From contig JANMDR010000060.1 in assembly GCA_031376425.1 (NCBI GenBank), positions 1-64,000 of the forward strand: 64,000 bases of DNA, given 5' to 3'. Shown piece after piece: positions 24,668-33,557 of the stretch. Below the pieces are notes generated by a model that saw only the letters and a program-made list of their open reading frames with translations, ran no database searches and was not told where the DNA came from. Within the stretch, counting starts at the first letter, position 1; the number at the start of each line of letters is the position of its first letter. The translations under genes were made by a program, and so were the position numbers. This DNA is from JANMDR01 sp031376425 (lineage in GTDB: Bacteria; Pseudomonadota; Gammaproteobacteria; Burkholderiales; Usitatibacteraceae).

Positions 24668-25464
24668 AAAATATATACCAAGCGCTTATCTAAATTTCGC
24701 GCAACAAAAAATGCGATTATTGCGATAAGTAATAGATAAATACTCGATGCAATATACACCTCAGCCGGAGCAGCTTTAGCATGCATAAGTGGATAGCGGA
24801 CTATTTCAATCAAATAATGAAGTGGGTTATACCGGTAGATAATGTCTAACCCTTTTTCGGCTAACTTTTCTGGCGTGAACATAATCGGTGTGAGAAAAAA
24901 CAACACCTGCATCAGGGACGCGATGCCGTGCGGTAAGTCTCTAAATCGCGCCGTTAAATACGACACAATAGTTACATGTGCGTAACTGACGAGAACAAGC
25001 ATCAACAGACCTAGCAATACCCAAGCGGTGCCAAAGTCTATACGACGCTCATAAATAACGGCAACGACAAAGAAAGCAATGACACTAACTGAGAAAACCA
25101 ACATATAATTTACTAAAAAACGAAGTAAATAGATTTGCTTCGGATAGGTAAACTGCTTAATGTAGCCTTCCGCCATGACGAAGGCTTGCCCCCCCTCTGT
25201 CAATGTCGCTAACAACAAGCCCCACACACCAAAACTGATCGTTAGAAATGGCAAATACTCGCGCATTTCCATATTAAACAGCTTTGCATATACCAGCCCA
25301 ACGCCCACAACCCACATGGCTAAGTTAAGCACGATCCACAATGGCCCTAGTGCCGATTTGGCGAAGCGATTGGTCAAATCGGTCACGCCCATGTGCACCC
25401 ACACCCGCCAATTGTAGAGTGCCGTTTTATTATCGTGCAGTAGTACCGCTAGTTGTGTTTGCAT
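24664..25464 (-). CDS. wzm: Polysaccharide ABC transporter permease (Wzm)
   Basis: Inner membrane permease of the ABC2 type, partner of the downstream ATPase. Its 266 residues have six predicted helices, the amphipathic entry segment VWVHMGVTDLTNRFAKSALG and the C-terminal YNPLHYLIEIVRYPL motif typical of the Wzm/TagG/KpsM family. It overlaps wzt. Together they would flip a completed undecaprenyl-linked polysaccharide to the periplasm. Confidence 0.92.
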   Translation of the reverse strand: MQTQLAVLLHDNKTALYNWRVWVHMGVTDLTNRFAKSALGPLWIVLNLAMWVVGVGLVYAKLFNMEMREYLPFLTISFGVWGLLLATLTEGGQAFVMAEGYIKQFTYPKQIYLLRFLVNYMLVFSVSVIAFFVVAVIYERRIDFGTAWVLLGLLMLVLVSYAHVTIVSYLTARFRDLPHGIASLMQVLFFLTPIMFTPEKLAEKGLDIIYRYNPLHYLIEIVRYPLMHAKAAPAEVYIASSIYLLLIAIIAFFVARNLDKRLVYIL

Positions 25465-25519
25465 TTTTCAGTTAAGTAATTCATTTTTCCAGCTTGCATT
25501 GATAAAGGCGTTGCAGAAA

Positions 25520-26017
25520 CTAAAGTATTTTTTCCATTACTATTAAATCTTCATGCGTTCCGCATTGCTGAAAGCCTACCCGATTATAGAGACTGATGGC
25601 ACGCGTATTAGTGGCAAATACTTCTAAAAACAAACGCGAAAGCATCAGTTGTTGCGCGGCGCATAGTGCCAAAGCCTGCAACGCTGCCGTCATTACCCCT
25701 CTACCAGCGGCACTCGGTGCAACAATGAAGCGCCCTACTTCGGCCTGCTTGTGTACCGCATCCAAATCATAAATTGCTAATTGCCCCAAGCGCTCCTGAG
25801 TTTGTGGATGAACCGCCATAAACACAAAATCATCTGCTTTCAGTTGGTATTTTTCAAACCAAGCTAAGTGTTGTTCTAAGGTAACCACACCACTAAACTT
25901 AAACCATTTACGCACTTCATCTTGGTTACGCCAAGCCAATGTATGCGGCAGATCTTCCGGTGCTAACAATCGTAGCCGCACCGTTGCAAAATCTACTGGA
26001 GAAATCGCCGCTTTCAT
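25520..26017 (-). CDS. GNAT family N-acetyltransferase
   Basis: A 165-residue acetyltransferase of the RimJ/PseH-like type: RLLAPEDLPHTLAWRNQDEVRKW, then the acetyl-CoA pyrophosphate loop VAPSAAGRGVMTAAL, and FATNTRAISLYNRVGF. Its position between the aminotransferase and the exporter suggests it acetylates an amino sugar nucleotide made by the aminotransferase, as PseH and WecD do in other pathways. The substrate is inferred from context only. Confidence 0.8.
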   Translation of the reverse strand: MKAAISPVDFATVRLRLLAPEDLPHTLAWRNQDEVRKWFKFSGVVTLEQHLAWFEKYQLKADDFVFMAVHPQTQERLGQLAIYDLDAVHKQAEVGRFIVAPSAAGRGVMTAALQALALCAAQQLMLSRLFLEVFATNTRAISLYNRVGFQQCGTHEDLIVMEKIL

Positions 26018-26052
26018 CGCTTTTCGATAACCGCCTTAATTGTACTTAATCA

Positions 26053-27183
26053 TCATTTCGCAGCATACTGCGCTACTAGCTGTGCCACCTGCATCACATC
26101 ATGACGCGTCAAATTCATATGTAGTGGCAAGGAAATAATTTCATTCGATGCTTGATGCGCCTGGGGGCAAGTGCCTTTCCCATAAGCGAACATACGATAT
26201 TCCGTGTTGTCACGATAATGCACGCCGGGGAATACCTCGTGCTGGTTAAGCGCCATCATCACTGCTTCGCGATTTTTAACACGCACTTGAAAAAGATGCG
26301 TAGCGGATTCGCAACCATCGGTAATCGCCACGGTGCCCACATGCGGAGCATGGGCAAACCCTTCGCGGTACCACGTTGCAATTTGACGGCGATAGGCATT
26401 ATCGATATCCAAATACTTTAATTGCACAATAGCGATCGCCGCCATAATGGAATTACCGTGGTATTTAAAACCGACGTCTTCAACGTCATACATCCATTTG
26501 TACGCGCCCTGTGCCGCAGTGCGGGAGAACGTGTCTTTATTAATGCCAAGCCACGTCAGCTTACGCGCAAGTTCATCGTCTTTATGATCAGAAAAACAAA
26601 TCATGCCGGAATCGGCGGTAGGCAGGTTCTTTACGGCTTGATAGCTAAATATAGTCACATCCGCATCATGCCCTACATGCTTACCGTTAAAACGCGTGCC
26701 CGACATATGCGCCGCATCTAAAATCATTACAATATTTTTTTCACGACAAATCTTCAATACTTCTGCGTAATTACCCACATTTCCACCCAAGCCTACAAAC
26801 ATAACCGCGCGGGTTTTGGGGGTGATTTTCTTCAACACATCCGCCGGATCCAAACACAAACTTGCATCCACATCGGCAAAAACCGGTTTGAGTTTTGCGT
26901 ACAGAACCGCATGGTTGCTGGAGACAAATGTAAGCGGCGTACAAATAATTTCATCACCATCATTCCAACCCAATTTACGCTTATAGACCTCAACCGCTAA
27001 GTGCAAACCAACGGTATTTGAATTCAAAAAATGGGCGCAAGGTAATCCGGTATATTTTTTCCAATCATCTTCAAACGTGATGGTTTTGAAGCCCATGCCG
27101 GTCCAGCCTTTTTCGAGGCATTCGCGGATTTCCGCCAGACATTCTTCAATTCTAAATTTTGGTACGAATAGTTGGATAGCCAT
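26053..27183 (-). CDS. DegT/DnrJ/EryC1/StrS sugar aminotransferase
   Basis: PLP-dependent aminotransferase acting on keto-sugar nucleotides. The 376 residues include FLNSNTVGLHLAVE, CTPLTFVSSNHAV, ILDAAHMSGTRF (PLP-contacting Asp) and FSYQAVKNLPTADSG with the Schiff-base Lys. With rfbA and rfbB nearby and no ketoisomerase in the window, the likely substrate is dTDP-4-keto-6-deoxyglucose, giving a dTDP-4-amino-4,6-dideoxyhexose (inference). It lies 81 bp downstream of rfbD on the same strand. Confidence 0.88.
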   Translation of the reverse strand: MAIQLFVPKFRIEECLAEIRECLEKGWTGMGFKTITFEDDWKKYTGLPCAHFLNSNTVGLHLAVEVYKRKLGWNDGDEIICTPLTFVSSNHAVLYAKLKPVFADVDASLCLDPADVLKKITPKTRAVMFVGLGGNVGNYAEVLKICREKNIVMILDAAHMSGTRFNGKHVGHDADVTIFSYQAVKNLPTADSGMICFSDHKDDELARKLTWLGINKDTFSRTAAQGAYKWMYDVEDVGFKYHGNSIMAAIAIVQLKYLDIDNAYRRQIATWYREGFAHAPHVGTVAITDGCESATHLFQVRVKNREAVMMALNQHEVFPGVHYRDNTEYRMFAYGKGTCPQAHQASNEIISLPLHMNLTRHDVMQVAQLVAQYAAK

Positions 27184-27264
27184 TATTTTCCTAAATATAA
27201 CGATGTGGCATAAAAATTAATACGCTAATTGGTGCACTTATTGGGACACCCATTGGCGTGTCTA

Positions 27265-28155
27265 TTACCCGCCTGCCGTAGCGAGTATTTTGCGCTCGTC
27301 TAAACAAGCGCTTAGCTGTGATTCCCACGAACTCATTTTTTGCTTTAATGCCGCTTCAATTTTACCGTTATCTAAAACCGAGTATGCAGGGCGTTTTGCC
27401 GGTGCTTTGTACTCATCACTACTAATAGGCAACACTGCTTTGGCGCGACGATTTTGCGCATCAACATTGTCAATAATCGCTGCGGCAAACCCATGCCAAG
27501 AGGTAACCCCCGAAGCTGTCAAATGATAAACCCCATTTGGCACCAATAATGCAGCATCATGATTTACCAAAGCTTGTGTGGTGCTCGATACATGCCGCAC
27601 CCACGTTGGCGAACCTAGTTGGTCATTGACGACAGAAATCGTGTCGCGCTCAGCCGCTAGGCGCAGCATGGTCAGCAAAAAATTATGCCTGCGATTTGAG
27701 TATAACCAACTTGCACGCAAAATTAGGTGCTGCTTGGCAATACTTGCAATGGCCGCTTCGCCTTTAAGTTTAGAATGCCCGTAAACATTGGTAGGCCCAA
27801 CTGCATCGGTTTCTTGGTAAGGACGCTTGCCGTTTCCATCAAAAACATAATCTGTGGAATAGTGAACGATGGGAGCACCAAGCCTGTTAGCCTCTTCTGC
27901 CAATATTGCCGGTGCATCCGCATTTACGGCAAAGGCCAACGCGGATTCTTTTTCGGCTAAATCTACAGATGTATATGCTGCTGCATTTAAAATCAAATCC
28001 GGCGCGATGGCACGGGTGACTTCGCGGATTTGCGCTGCATTGGATAAATCCATCGCGCTTCGATCTAGCGCAAAAATTTCATTGCCCGGTTGCGCAAAAA
28101 TATGGGCGAGCTCATAGCCCATTTGCCCATTTTTGCCGGTGATTAAAATCTTCAT
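27265..28155 (-). CDS. rfbD: dTDP-4-dehydrorhamnose reductase
   Basis: Last step of dTDP-L-rhamnose synthesis, NADPH reduction of dTDP-4-keto-rhamnose. The 296 residues start with the Rossmann motif ITGKNGQMGYEL, followed by NAAAYTSVDLAEKE, STDYVFDG, the YGHSKLKGE catalytic Tyr/Lys and RASWLYS. The ATG overlaps the rfbC stop (ATGA). It is the distal gene of rfbB-A-C-D. Confidence 0.96.
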   Translation of the reverse strand: MKILITGKNGQMGYELAHIFAQPGNEIFALDRSAMDLSNAAQIREVTRAIAPDLILNAAAYTSVDLAEKESALAFAVNADAPAILAEEANRLGAPIVHYSTDYVFDGNGKRPYQETDAVGPTNVYGHSKLKGEAAIASIAKQHLILRASWLYSNRRHNFLLTMLRLAAERDTISVVNDQLGSPTWVRHVSSTTQALVNHDAALLVPNGVYHLTASGVTSWHGFAAAIIDNVDAQNRRAKAVLPISSDEYKAPAKRPAYSVLDNGKIEAALKQKMSSWESQLSACLDERKILATAGG

Positions 28156-28703
28156 GCAAATAATTCCGCATCTGCCAGCAATGCGCCTGCTTGGTCTTTT
28201 TCATTTACCGATGGCACACCTACTCGATGAATCGGCCAATCGATTGCCAGCGCCGGATCATTCCAGCGAATGGAACGCTCATGTGGCTTCGCCCAATAAT
28301 CAGTGGTTTTATACAAAAATTCCGCGCCTTCAGTAAGCGCCATAAAGCCGTGTGCAAAACCTTTTGGTACCCAAAACATTTTTTGGTTTTCAGCGCTCAA
28401 CACCACACCAACATGCTTACCAAAAGTTGGCGACGACTTTCTAATATCCACCGCCACATCAAACACCTCGCCAGCCACTACGCGCACTAACTTTCCCTGC
28501 GCACTTTGAATTTGATAGTGCAAGCCACGCAATACGCCTTTGGCGCTTTTGGAATGATTGTCTTGCACAAAGGTGTCCGTAACCCCCGTTAATTCACGGA
28601 ATTTCTTTTCATTAAAGCTTTCATAAAACCAACCACGTGCATCACCAAATACGCTGGGCTCTATTATTTTTACATCGGCAATTGCCGTATCAACAACCTT
28701 CAT
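28152..28703 (-). CDS. rfbC: dTDP-4-dehydrorhamnose 3,5-epimerase
   Basis: Double epimerisation at C3 and C5 of the 4-keto-6-deoxyglucose nucleotide. The 183-residue cupin-fold enzyme has FVQDNHSKSAKGVLRGLHYQ with the catalytic His, FDVAVDIRKSSPTFG, and WVPKGFAHGFMAL. It overlaps rfbA by one base (TAATG) and rfbD by four, a tightly packed operon. Confidence 0.97.
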   Translation of the reverse strand: MKVVDTAIADVKIIEPSVFGDARGWFYESFNEKKFRELTGVTDTFVQDNHSKSAKGVLRGLHYQIQSAQGKLVRVVAGEVFDVAVDIRKSSPTFGKHVGVVLSAENQKMFWVPKGFAHGFMALTEGAEFLYKTTDYWAKPHERSIRWNDPALAIDWPIHRVGVPSVNEKDQAGALLADAELFA

Positions 28704-29593
28704 TAAAACACCTTGTCATTGAGCATTTGAATCAAATACTGGCCGTAGCTATTTTTCAGCATTGGCTTTGCTAATGCCTCTACCTGCGCCGCCGTGATCC
28801 AACCGCGCCGATAAGAAATTTCTTCGGGGCAGGCTATTTTTAAGCCTTGGCGTTTTTCCAATGTAGCAATGTATTGCGATGCTTCTAGCAAGGATTCGTG
28901 CGTGCCGGTATCAAGCCATGCCATGCCGCGCCCCATGAGTTCGCACGACAACTGACCCTTCTCAAGGTAGAGCCGGTTTAAATCAGTAATTTCTAACTCG
29001 CCGCGCGGCGATGGCTTCAGATCACGCGCTAAATCGCATACTTGCTTATCGTAAAAATATAGGCCGGTCACCGCATAATGCGATTTTGGTTTTAACGGTT
29101 TTTCTTCTAAAGAAAGCACGCGCAATTGATCATCAAATTCCGCTACGCCATAACGCTCAGGGTCGTGCACGCGATAGGCAAAAACGGTCGCGCCGTCTTG
29201 ACGTTTATCGGCGCGATCAAGCTGCATCAAAAAATCGTGCCCGTAAAAAATATTGTCACCCAACACCAAGGCGGACAAATCATTACCGATAAAATCGCGG
29301 CCAATATGAAAGGCCTGTGCCAAGCCATCAGGGCTAGGCTGCACCGCGTATTGCAAATTCAAACCCCACTTCGCGCCATCACCCAAAAGTTCTTGGAAGC
29401 GCGGCGTATCCTGTGGTGTGGAAATAATAAGAATATCTTGCATCCCTGCAAGCATTAGGGTGCTGAGCGGATAATAAACCATAGGCTTATCGTAAATAGG
29501 TAATAACTGCTTTGATACCACCTGTGTAACGGGATACAAACGCGTACCACTGCCGCCCGCCAAAATAATGCCTTTACGATTCACTAAACTCAT
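28703..29593 (-). CDS. rfbA: Glucose-1-phosphate thymidylyltransferase
   Basis: First committed step: dTTP plus glucose-1-phosphate gives dTDP-glucose. The 296 residues begin with KGIILAGGSGTRLYPVT, followed by KQLLPIYDKPMVYYPLS, LVLGDNIFYG and RYGVAEFD, all diagnostic of RmlA. It feeds both the rhamnose branch and, probably, the amino sugar branch of this locus. Confidence 0.97.
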   Translation of the reverse strand: MSLVNRKGIILAGGSGTRLYPVTQVVSKQLLPIYDKPMVYYPLSTLMLAGMQDILIISTPQDTPRFQELLGDGAKWGLNLQYAVQPSPDGLAQAFHIGRDFIGNDLSALVLGDNIFYGHDFLMQLDRADKRQDGATVFAYRVHDPERYGVAEFDDQLRVLSLEEKPLKPKSHYAVTGLYFYDKQVCDLARDLKPSPRGELEITDLNRLYLEKGQLSCELMGRGMAWLDTGTHESLLEASQYIATLEKRQGLKIACPEEISYRRGWITAAQVEALAKPMLKNSYGQYLIQMLNDKVF

Positions 29594-29654
29594 CTAAATT
29601 TCCGTTTTTCTAAAATTAACCAATACTAAAACTAACGCGAATAATACTGCTCGA

Positions 29655-30719
29655 TTATGCAACCTTGCCGTATTGCTTTTGCATCCATTGGCGATATTCA
29701 CCACTGGTAATTGAGGCCACCCATTCTTGATTGGCTAAATACCATTGCACGGTTTTACGAATGCCACTCTCAAAATTTTCTTGTGCACGCCAACCTAATT
29801 CAGTTTCCAACTTGGTCGCATCAATTGCATAGCGACGATCATGTCCTGGACGGTCTTTGACATAGGTTTTTTGTACTGCGTAACTAGCGCCGTCTGCACG
29901 TGGTGAAAGCTCATCCAAAATCGCAATAATGGTATTGATCACTTCCATATTGGTTCGTTCATTTCTGCCACCAACATTATAAGTTTCCCCAGTACGACCG
30001 CGCGCCAATACCGCGCGAATTGCGGTGCAGTGATCCGTTACATAAAGCCAATCACGCACATTCAAGCCATCGCCGTAAATGGGCAGATTTTTACCGCCCA
30101 GCGCATTTTGAATCATCAGGGGAATCAACTTCTCAGGAAAGTGATAAGGACCGTAATTGTTTGAGCAATTGGTGGTTAACACTGGCATATGATAGGTGTG
30201 AAAACACGCCCGCACCAAATGGTCAGATGCCGCTTTCGACGCTGAATATGGGCTGTTTGGCGCATAGGGATGGGTTTCCGCAAACGCTGGATCATCCATG
30301 CCGAGCGAGCCGTAGACCTCATCGGTTGAAACATGCAAAAACCGGAATGCGTCTTTGGCATCAGCCGGCAGCGCACCCCAATAAGCACGCACCTCTTCAA
30401 GCAAACCAAAAGTGCCGACGATATTAGTCTGGATGAATTCATCCGCACCTAAAATTGAGCGGTCTACATGGCTTTCAGCCGCAAAATTGACCACTACGCG
30501 CGGCTTATGCTCCGCCAATAAGGCTCGCACCAAAGCGCGATTACCAATATCAGCCTCTACAAATTTGTAGTTTTTATGGGTTGCGACGTCCTCAAGCGAC
30601 TTCAAATTGCCAGCGTAAGTCAATTTATCCAGATTAATAACAGGCTCAGCTTCTTCAGCTAGCCATTGGCGAATAAAATTTGACCCAATAAATCCTGCAC
30701 CACCGGTAACAATAATCAT
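29655..30719 (-). CDS. rfbB: dTDP-glucose 4,6-dehydratase
   Basis: NAD-dependent dehydratase that produces dTDP-4-keto-6-deoxyglucose, the branch point for rhamnose and amino sugars. Its 354 residues show TGGAGFIGSNF, NFAAESHVDRSI, the HVSTDEVYG catalytic Thr/Asp/Glu region, and PYSASKAASDHLVRA with the catalytic Tyr/Lys. It is first in the rfb operon. The 205 bp upstream hold a perfect 8-bp inverted repeat and no gene. Confidence 0.97.
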   Translation of the reverse strand: MIIVTGGAGFIGSNFIRQWLAEEAEPVINLDKLTYAGNLKSLEDVATHKNYKFVEADIGNRALVRALLAEHKPRVVVNFAAESHVDRSILGADEFIQTNIVGTFGLLEEVRAYWGALPADAKDAFRFLHVSTDEVYGSLGMDDPAFAETHPYAPNSPYSASKAASDHLVRACFHTYHMPVLTTNCSNNYGPYHFPEKLIPLMIQNALGGKNLPIYGDGLNVRDWLYVTDHCTAIRAVLARGRTGETYNVGGRNERTNMEVINTIIAILDELSPRADGASYAVQKTYVKDRPGHDRRYAIDATKLETELGWRAQENFESGIRKTVQWYLANQEWVASITSGEYRQWMQKQYGKVA

Positions 30720-30797
30720 TTTTTATCTTTCAAAATCAAGGAGTTACAGCGATACTCAAGACAACTTTCCAAACACCCAAGTTTGCAGGCATTCACA

Positions 30798-30818
30798 ATT
30801 CAAGCGGTTTGCTTGAAT
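30798..30818. promoter_or_regulatory. Perfect 8-bp inverted repeat upstream of rfbB
   Basis: The arms ATTCAAGC and GCTTGAAT flank a 5-base GGTTT loop, about 80 bp upstream of the rfbB start in the gap before the rfb operon. There is no T-run on either side, so an operator or leader hairpin is more likely than an intrinsic terminator. Function is not known. Confidence 0.35.
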
Positions 30819-30924
30819 TTGTCTCAAATCAACCCTTAATTTTAACAGATTCGCTGATTTCGAACCATTACAGAAGTGTAACTGGTAGTAATTTTTAATA
30901 CCAAACCAGCACTTTTGATATGGT

Positions 30925-31692
30925 TTATTGCTTACGGCTTAATTCTATTAGCTTTGCATATTTGGAAAATGCGGCAAAACAGCCGATGATAATATGGGCA
31001 AACCCAGGGCCACCATCTAAAAAGCCCAAACGTAAAAAATAGAATTTTACGAACCGCGCCATCGGACTCAATAGCATTTTGCTGTACCCCACCCGCACGC
31101 CTTGATCAAATAACGCGCGCGCGTGCAGGCTGGAATAGCGGTTTTGTTTGGCTAAATACGCATCTATCGTTTCCGCCGAATCATGCAATAAATCGCCCTT
31201 TAGCGTTCCTATAGACGATGTGGTGATCACCGTTTCATGTACTGCATCATTACTCCATGAAGCATGGTGACGATTGAACAAGCGTAGTGAGTAATCTGGA
31301 TAACCTTCGCCGTGTTTTAACCAGCGCCCTAAAAAACTATTGCGGCGCGGCATTCGCCATGCAAATTGCGCTGAATTTTTCTGATCAAGGCCTTGGAAAA
31401 CCTCGAAAATACTCGCTTCCAAACTCGGCGTTACGCGTTCATCGGCATCTAGGCACAACACCCAATCATGTTTTGCGGCGTTTACCGCGAACTGTTTTTG
31501 CCGCCCAAAACCAAGCCATGTGTGCGTAATCACCCGCACTCCTGCTGCTTGGGCTAAGGCCACTGTGCCATCTTCTGAGCCCGAATCCACCACCACCACT
31601 TCATCTGCAAAGCGCACGCTTTCTAAGCAGGGGCCAAGCTGGCTTGCGGCATTTTTAGTAATAACAACAACGGAGAGGGCGATTTTCGTCAT
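30925..31692 (-). CDS. WaaE/KdtX-like LPS core glycosyltransferase (GT2)
   Basis: Family 2 glycosyltransferase of about 255 residues. LSVVVITKNAASQLGPCLES, VVDSGSEDGT, LCLDADERVTP (metal site), SFLGRWLKHGEGYPDYSLRLF and ETIDAYLAKQNRYSS match the WaaE group, which adds a beta-1,4-glucose to the first heptose of LPS core. The ATG at 31692 is chosen because homology begins at MTKIALSVVV; the open frame extends upstream without similarity. It ends the polysaccharide region and lies 8 bp from the beta-oxidation genes on the same strand. Confidence 0.87.
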   Translation of the reverse strand: MTKIALSVVVITKNAASQLGPCLESVRFADEVVVVDSGSEDGTVALAQAAGVRVITHTWLGFGRQKQFAVNAAKHDWVLCLDADERVTPSLEASIFEVFQGLDQKNSAQFAWRMPRRNSFLGRWLKHGEGYPDYSLRLFNRHHASWSNDAVHETVITTSSIGTLKGDLLHDSAETIDAYLAKQNRYSSLHARALFDQGVRVGYSKMLLSPMARFVKFYFLRLGFLDGGPGFAHIIIGCFAAFSKYAKLIELSRKQ

Positions 31693-31700
31693 CGTTGTTT

Positions 31701-33557
31701 TTAAAACCAATCTTGCTGCATATCTAAGGCGGCGGTGTCGAGCGTGGTTAGCAACGCTAATTGGGTTCGCGCCTGCGGCAATTCGTGTTGGAAAAAATAA
31801 ATACAAGCCTGCTTTTTTCCAGCGTAAAAATGTTTTTCAATGTCGTTTATTGCCGTTGCCCGTGCCGCGCAAATAGCTTGCTCTAACCATATCCAAGCCA
31901 AGGTTATTTGGCCAAACGCTTCTAAGTATAGTGATGCATTAGCGAGCATGACCGCTGCATTACTCGCGCTACGCAACACCGCCGTAGTTGCGAGCAAATC
32001 GGCAATTGCCGCCTCCAGCATTGCTGCGGATGTTTGTAAATAAGGCTGGGAATTTGCCGCTACGATCGTCGTGCGCCAAACCTGCACCAATGTGGTCAAA
32101 CCAGCACCGGCTAGCATCCACACCTTGCGCCCTAATAAATCCAATGCCTGCACACCGTGGGTTCCCTCATGAATCGGGTTGAGGCGATTATCACGATAAA
32201 ACTGCTCAACGTTATAGTCCCGTGTATAGCCATAGCCCCCATGTACTTGAATTGCCAAATAGTTCGCTTGTAAGCACCATTGCGAAGGCCAGCTTTTTGC
32301 AATCGGGGTGAGCATATCTAACAGCAACGTAGCATTGGCACGTGCGGCATCGTTGGGCGCAGTTTTCTCTTCATCCACTAATTTGGCGCAATACAAATTT
32401 AACGCCAGCGCACCTTCAACATAAGCTTTTTGCGCTAATAACATGCGCTTTACATCGGCATGTTCAATAATTGCCACGGGCATACTGGACGGATTTTTAT
32501 TATCTACCGAGCGACCTTGTTTACGCTGCCGCGCATATTCCAGCGAATGCAAGTAGCCAGTGTAGCCGAGCATGGTCGCGCCCAAGCCCACACCTATCCG
32601 CGCTTCATTCATCATGTGGAACATGGCCTGCAAGCCGCGCCCTGCTTCACCAACCAGAAACCCAATTGCGCCAGCAGCGCCATGCGGCATATATTTTCCC
32701 TCACCAAAATTCAGCAAGCAATTGGTGGTGCCGCGATAACCCATTTTATGATTTAGCCCTGCTAAAACCACGTCGTTTCTAGCGCCAACACTACCACCAG
32801 CGTCCACCATAAATTTCGGCACAATAAAAAGCGAGATACCTTTAGTACCCGCTGGCAGACTGCCGTCAGCATCAGGGATTTTTGCCAGCACCAGATGCAC
32901 AATATTTTCTGTTAGCGCATGATCGCCACCCGAAATCCACATTTTGTTGCCCGTTAAGCGATAGCTCGCGCCGAGTGCCGCGCCATAGGGCAAGGTGTTA
33001 TCCAAAATAGCACGGGTTTGAATATCGCCTAAACTCGAACCTGCCTGTGGCTCTGATAAACACATAGTACCGAAGAAGCGCCCCGCCAATAGGGGCTTAG
33101 CGAAGGTTTCGATTTGTGCTGGGGTACCGTGTGCGCACAATAAATTCGCATTGCCCACGGTTAAAAAAACATAGGCCGCCGTGGCAACATTCGCCCCCAT
33201 AAACCATGCCATCATGGCGTTTTCAACCACCTTGGGTAATTGCATTCCGCCTAAGGCTTCATCTTGACCGGCTGAGATAAAACCAAGCTCTATAAATTTT
33301 GCGAGTGCCGCTTTAATTTCTGGAATTTGCACCACCACATTGTTTTCAACATAGGGCTCGTTGGCATCGCTTTTTTTATTATGTGTGGCAAAAAATTCAG
33401 TAGCTAGGCTTGCAGCGGTTTCTAGTACTGCATCAAAGGTTTCGCGGCTATGATCTGCAAAGCGTGGGCGCGAGCATAGCGCGGCGGCATCTAACCACTC
33501 ATAAAGCAAAAAATTGATATCGCGTTCAGAAGCAATTAAATTTCGCGCCACACTCAT
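31701..33557 (-). CDS. Acyl-CoA dehydrogenase, long form with C-terminal extension
   Basis: FAD flavoenzyme for the first step of fatty acid beta-oxidation. At 618 residues it belongs to the long class with an extra C-terminal helical domain. Recognisable are MCLSEPQAGSSLGDIQTRA (FAD/substrate region), KMWISGGDH, NEARIGVGLGA, QVHGGYGYTRDYNVEQFYRD, and NPIHEGTHGVQALDLLGRK with the catalytic Glu region. Its start overlaps the stop of the downstream-acting multifunctional enzyme gene by four bases, so the two are coexpressed. Confidence 0.94.
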   Translation of the reverse strand: MSVARNLIASERDINFLLYEWLDAAALCSRPRFADHSRETFDAVLETAASLATEFFATHNKKSDANEPYVENNVVVQIPEIKAALAKFIELGFISAGQDEALGGMQLPKVVENAMMAWFMGANVATAAYVFLTVGNANLLCAHGTPAQIETFAKPLLAGRFFGTMCLSEPQAGSSLGDIQTRAILDNTLPYGAALGASYRLTGNKMWISGGDHALTENIVHLVLAKIPDADGSLPAGTKGISLFIVPKFMVDAGGSVGARNDVVLAGLNHKMGYRGTTNCLLNFGEGKYMPHGAAGAIGFLVGEAGRGLQAMFHMMNEARIGVGLGATMLGYTGYLHSLEYARQRKQGRSVDNKNPSSMPVAIIEHADVKRMLLAQKAYVEGALALNLYCAKLVDEEKTAPNDAARANATLLLDMLTPIAKSWPSQWCLQANYLAIQVHGGYGYTRDYNVEQFYRDNRLNPIHEGTHGVQALDLLGRKVWMLAGAGLTTLVQVWRTTIVAANSQPYLQTSAAMLEAAIADLLATTAVLRSASNAAVMLANASLYLEAFGQITLAWIWLEQAICAARATAINDIEKHFYAGKKQACIYFFQHELPQARTQLALLTTLDTAALDMQQDWF

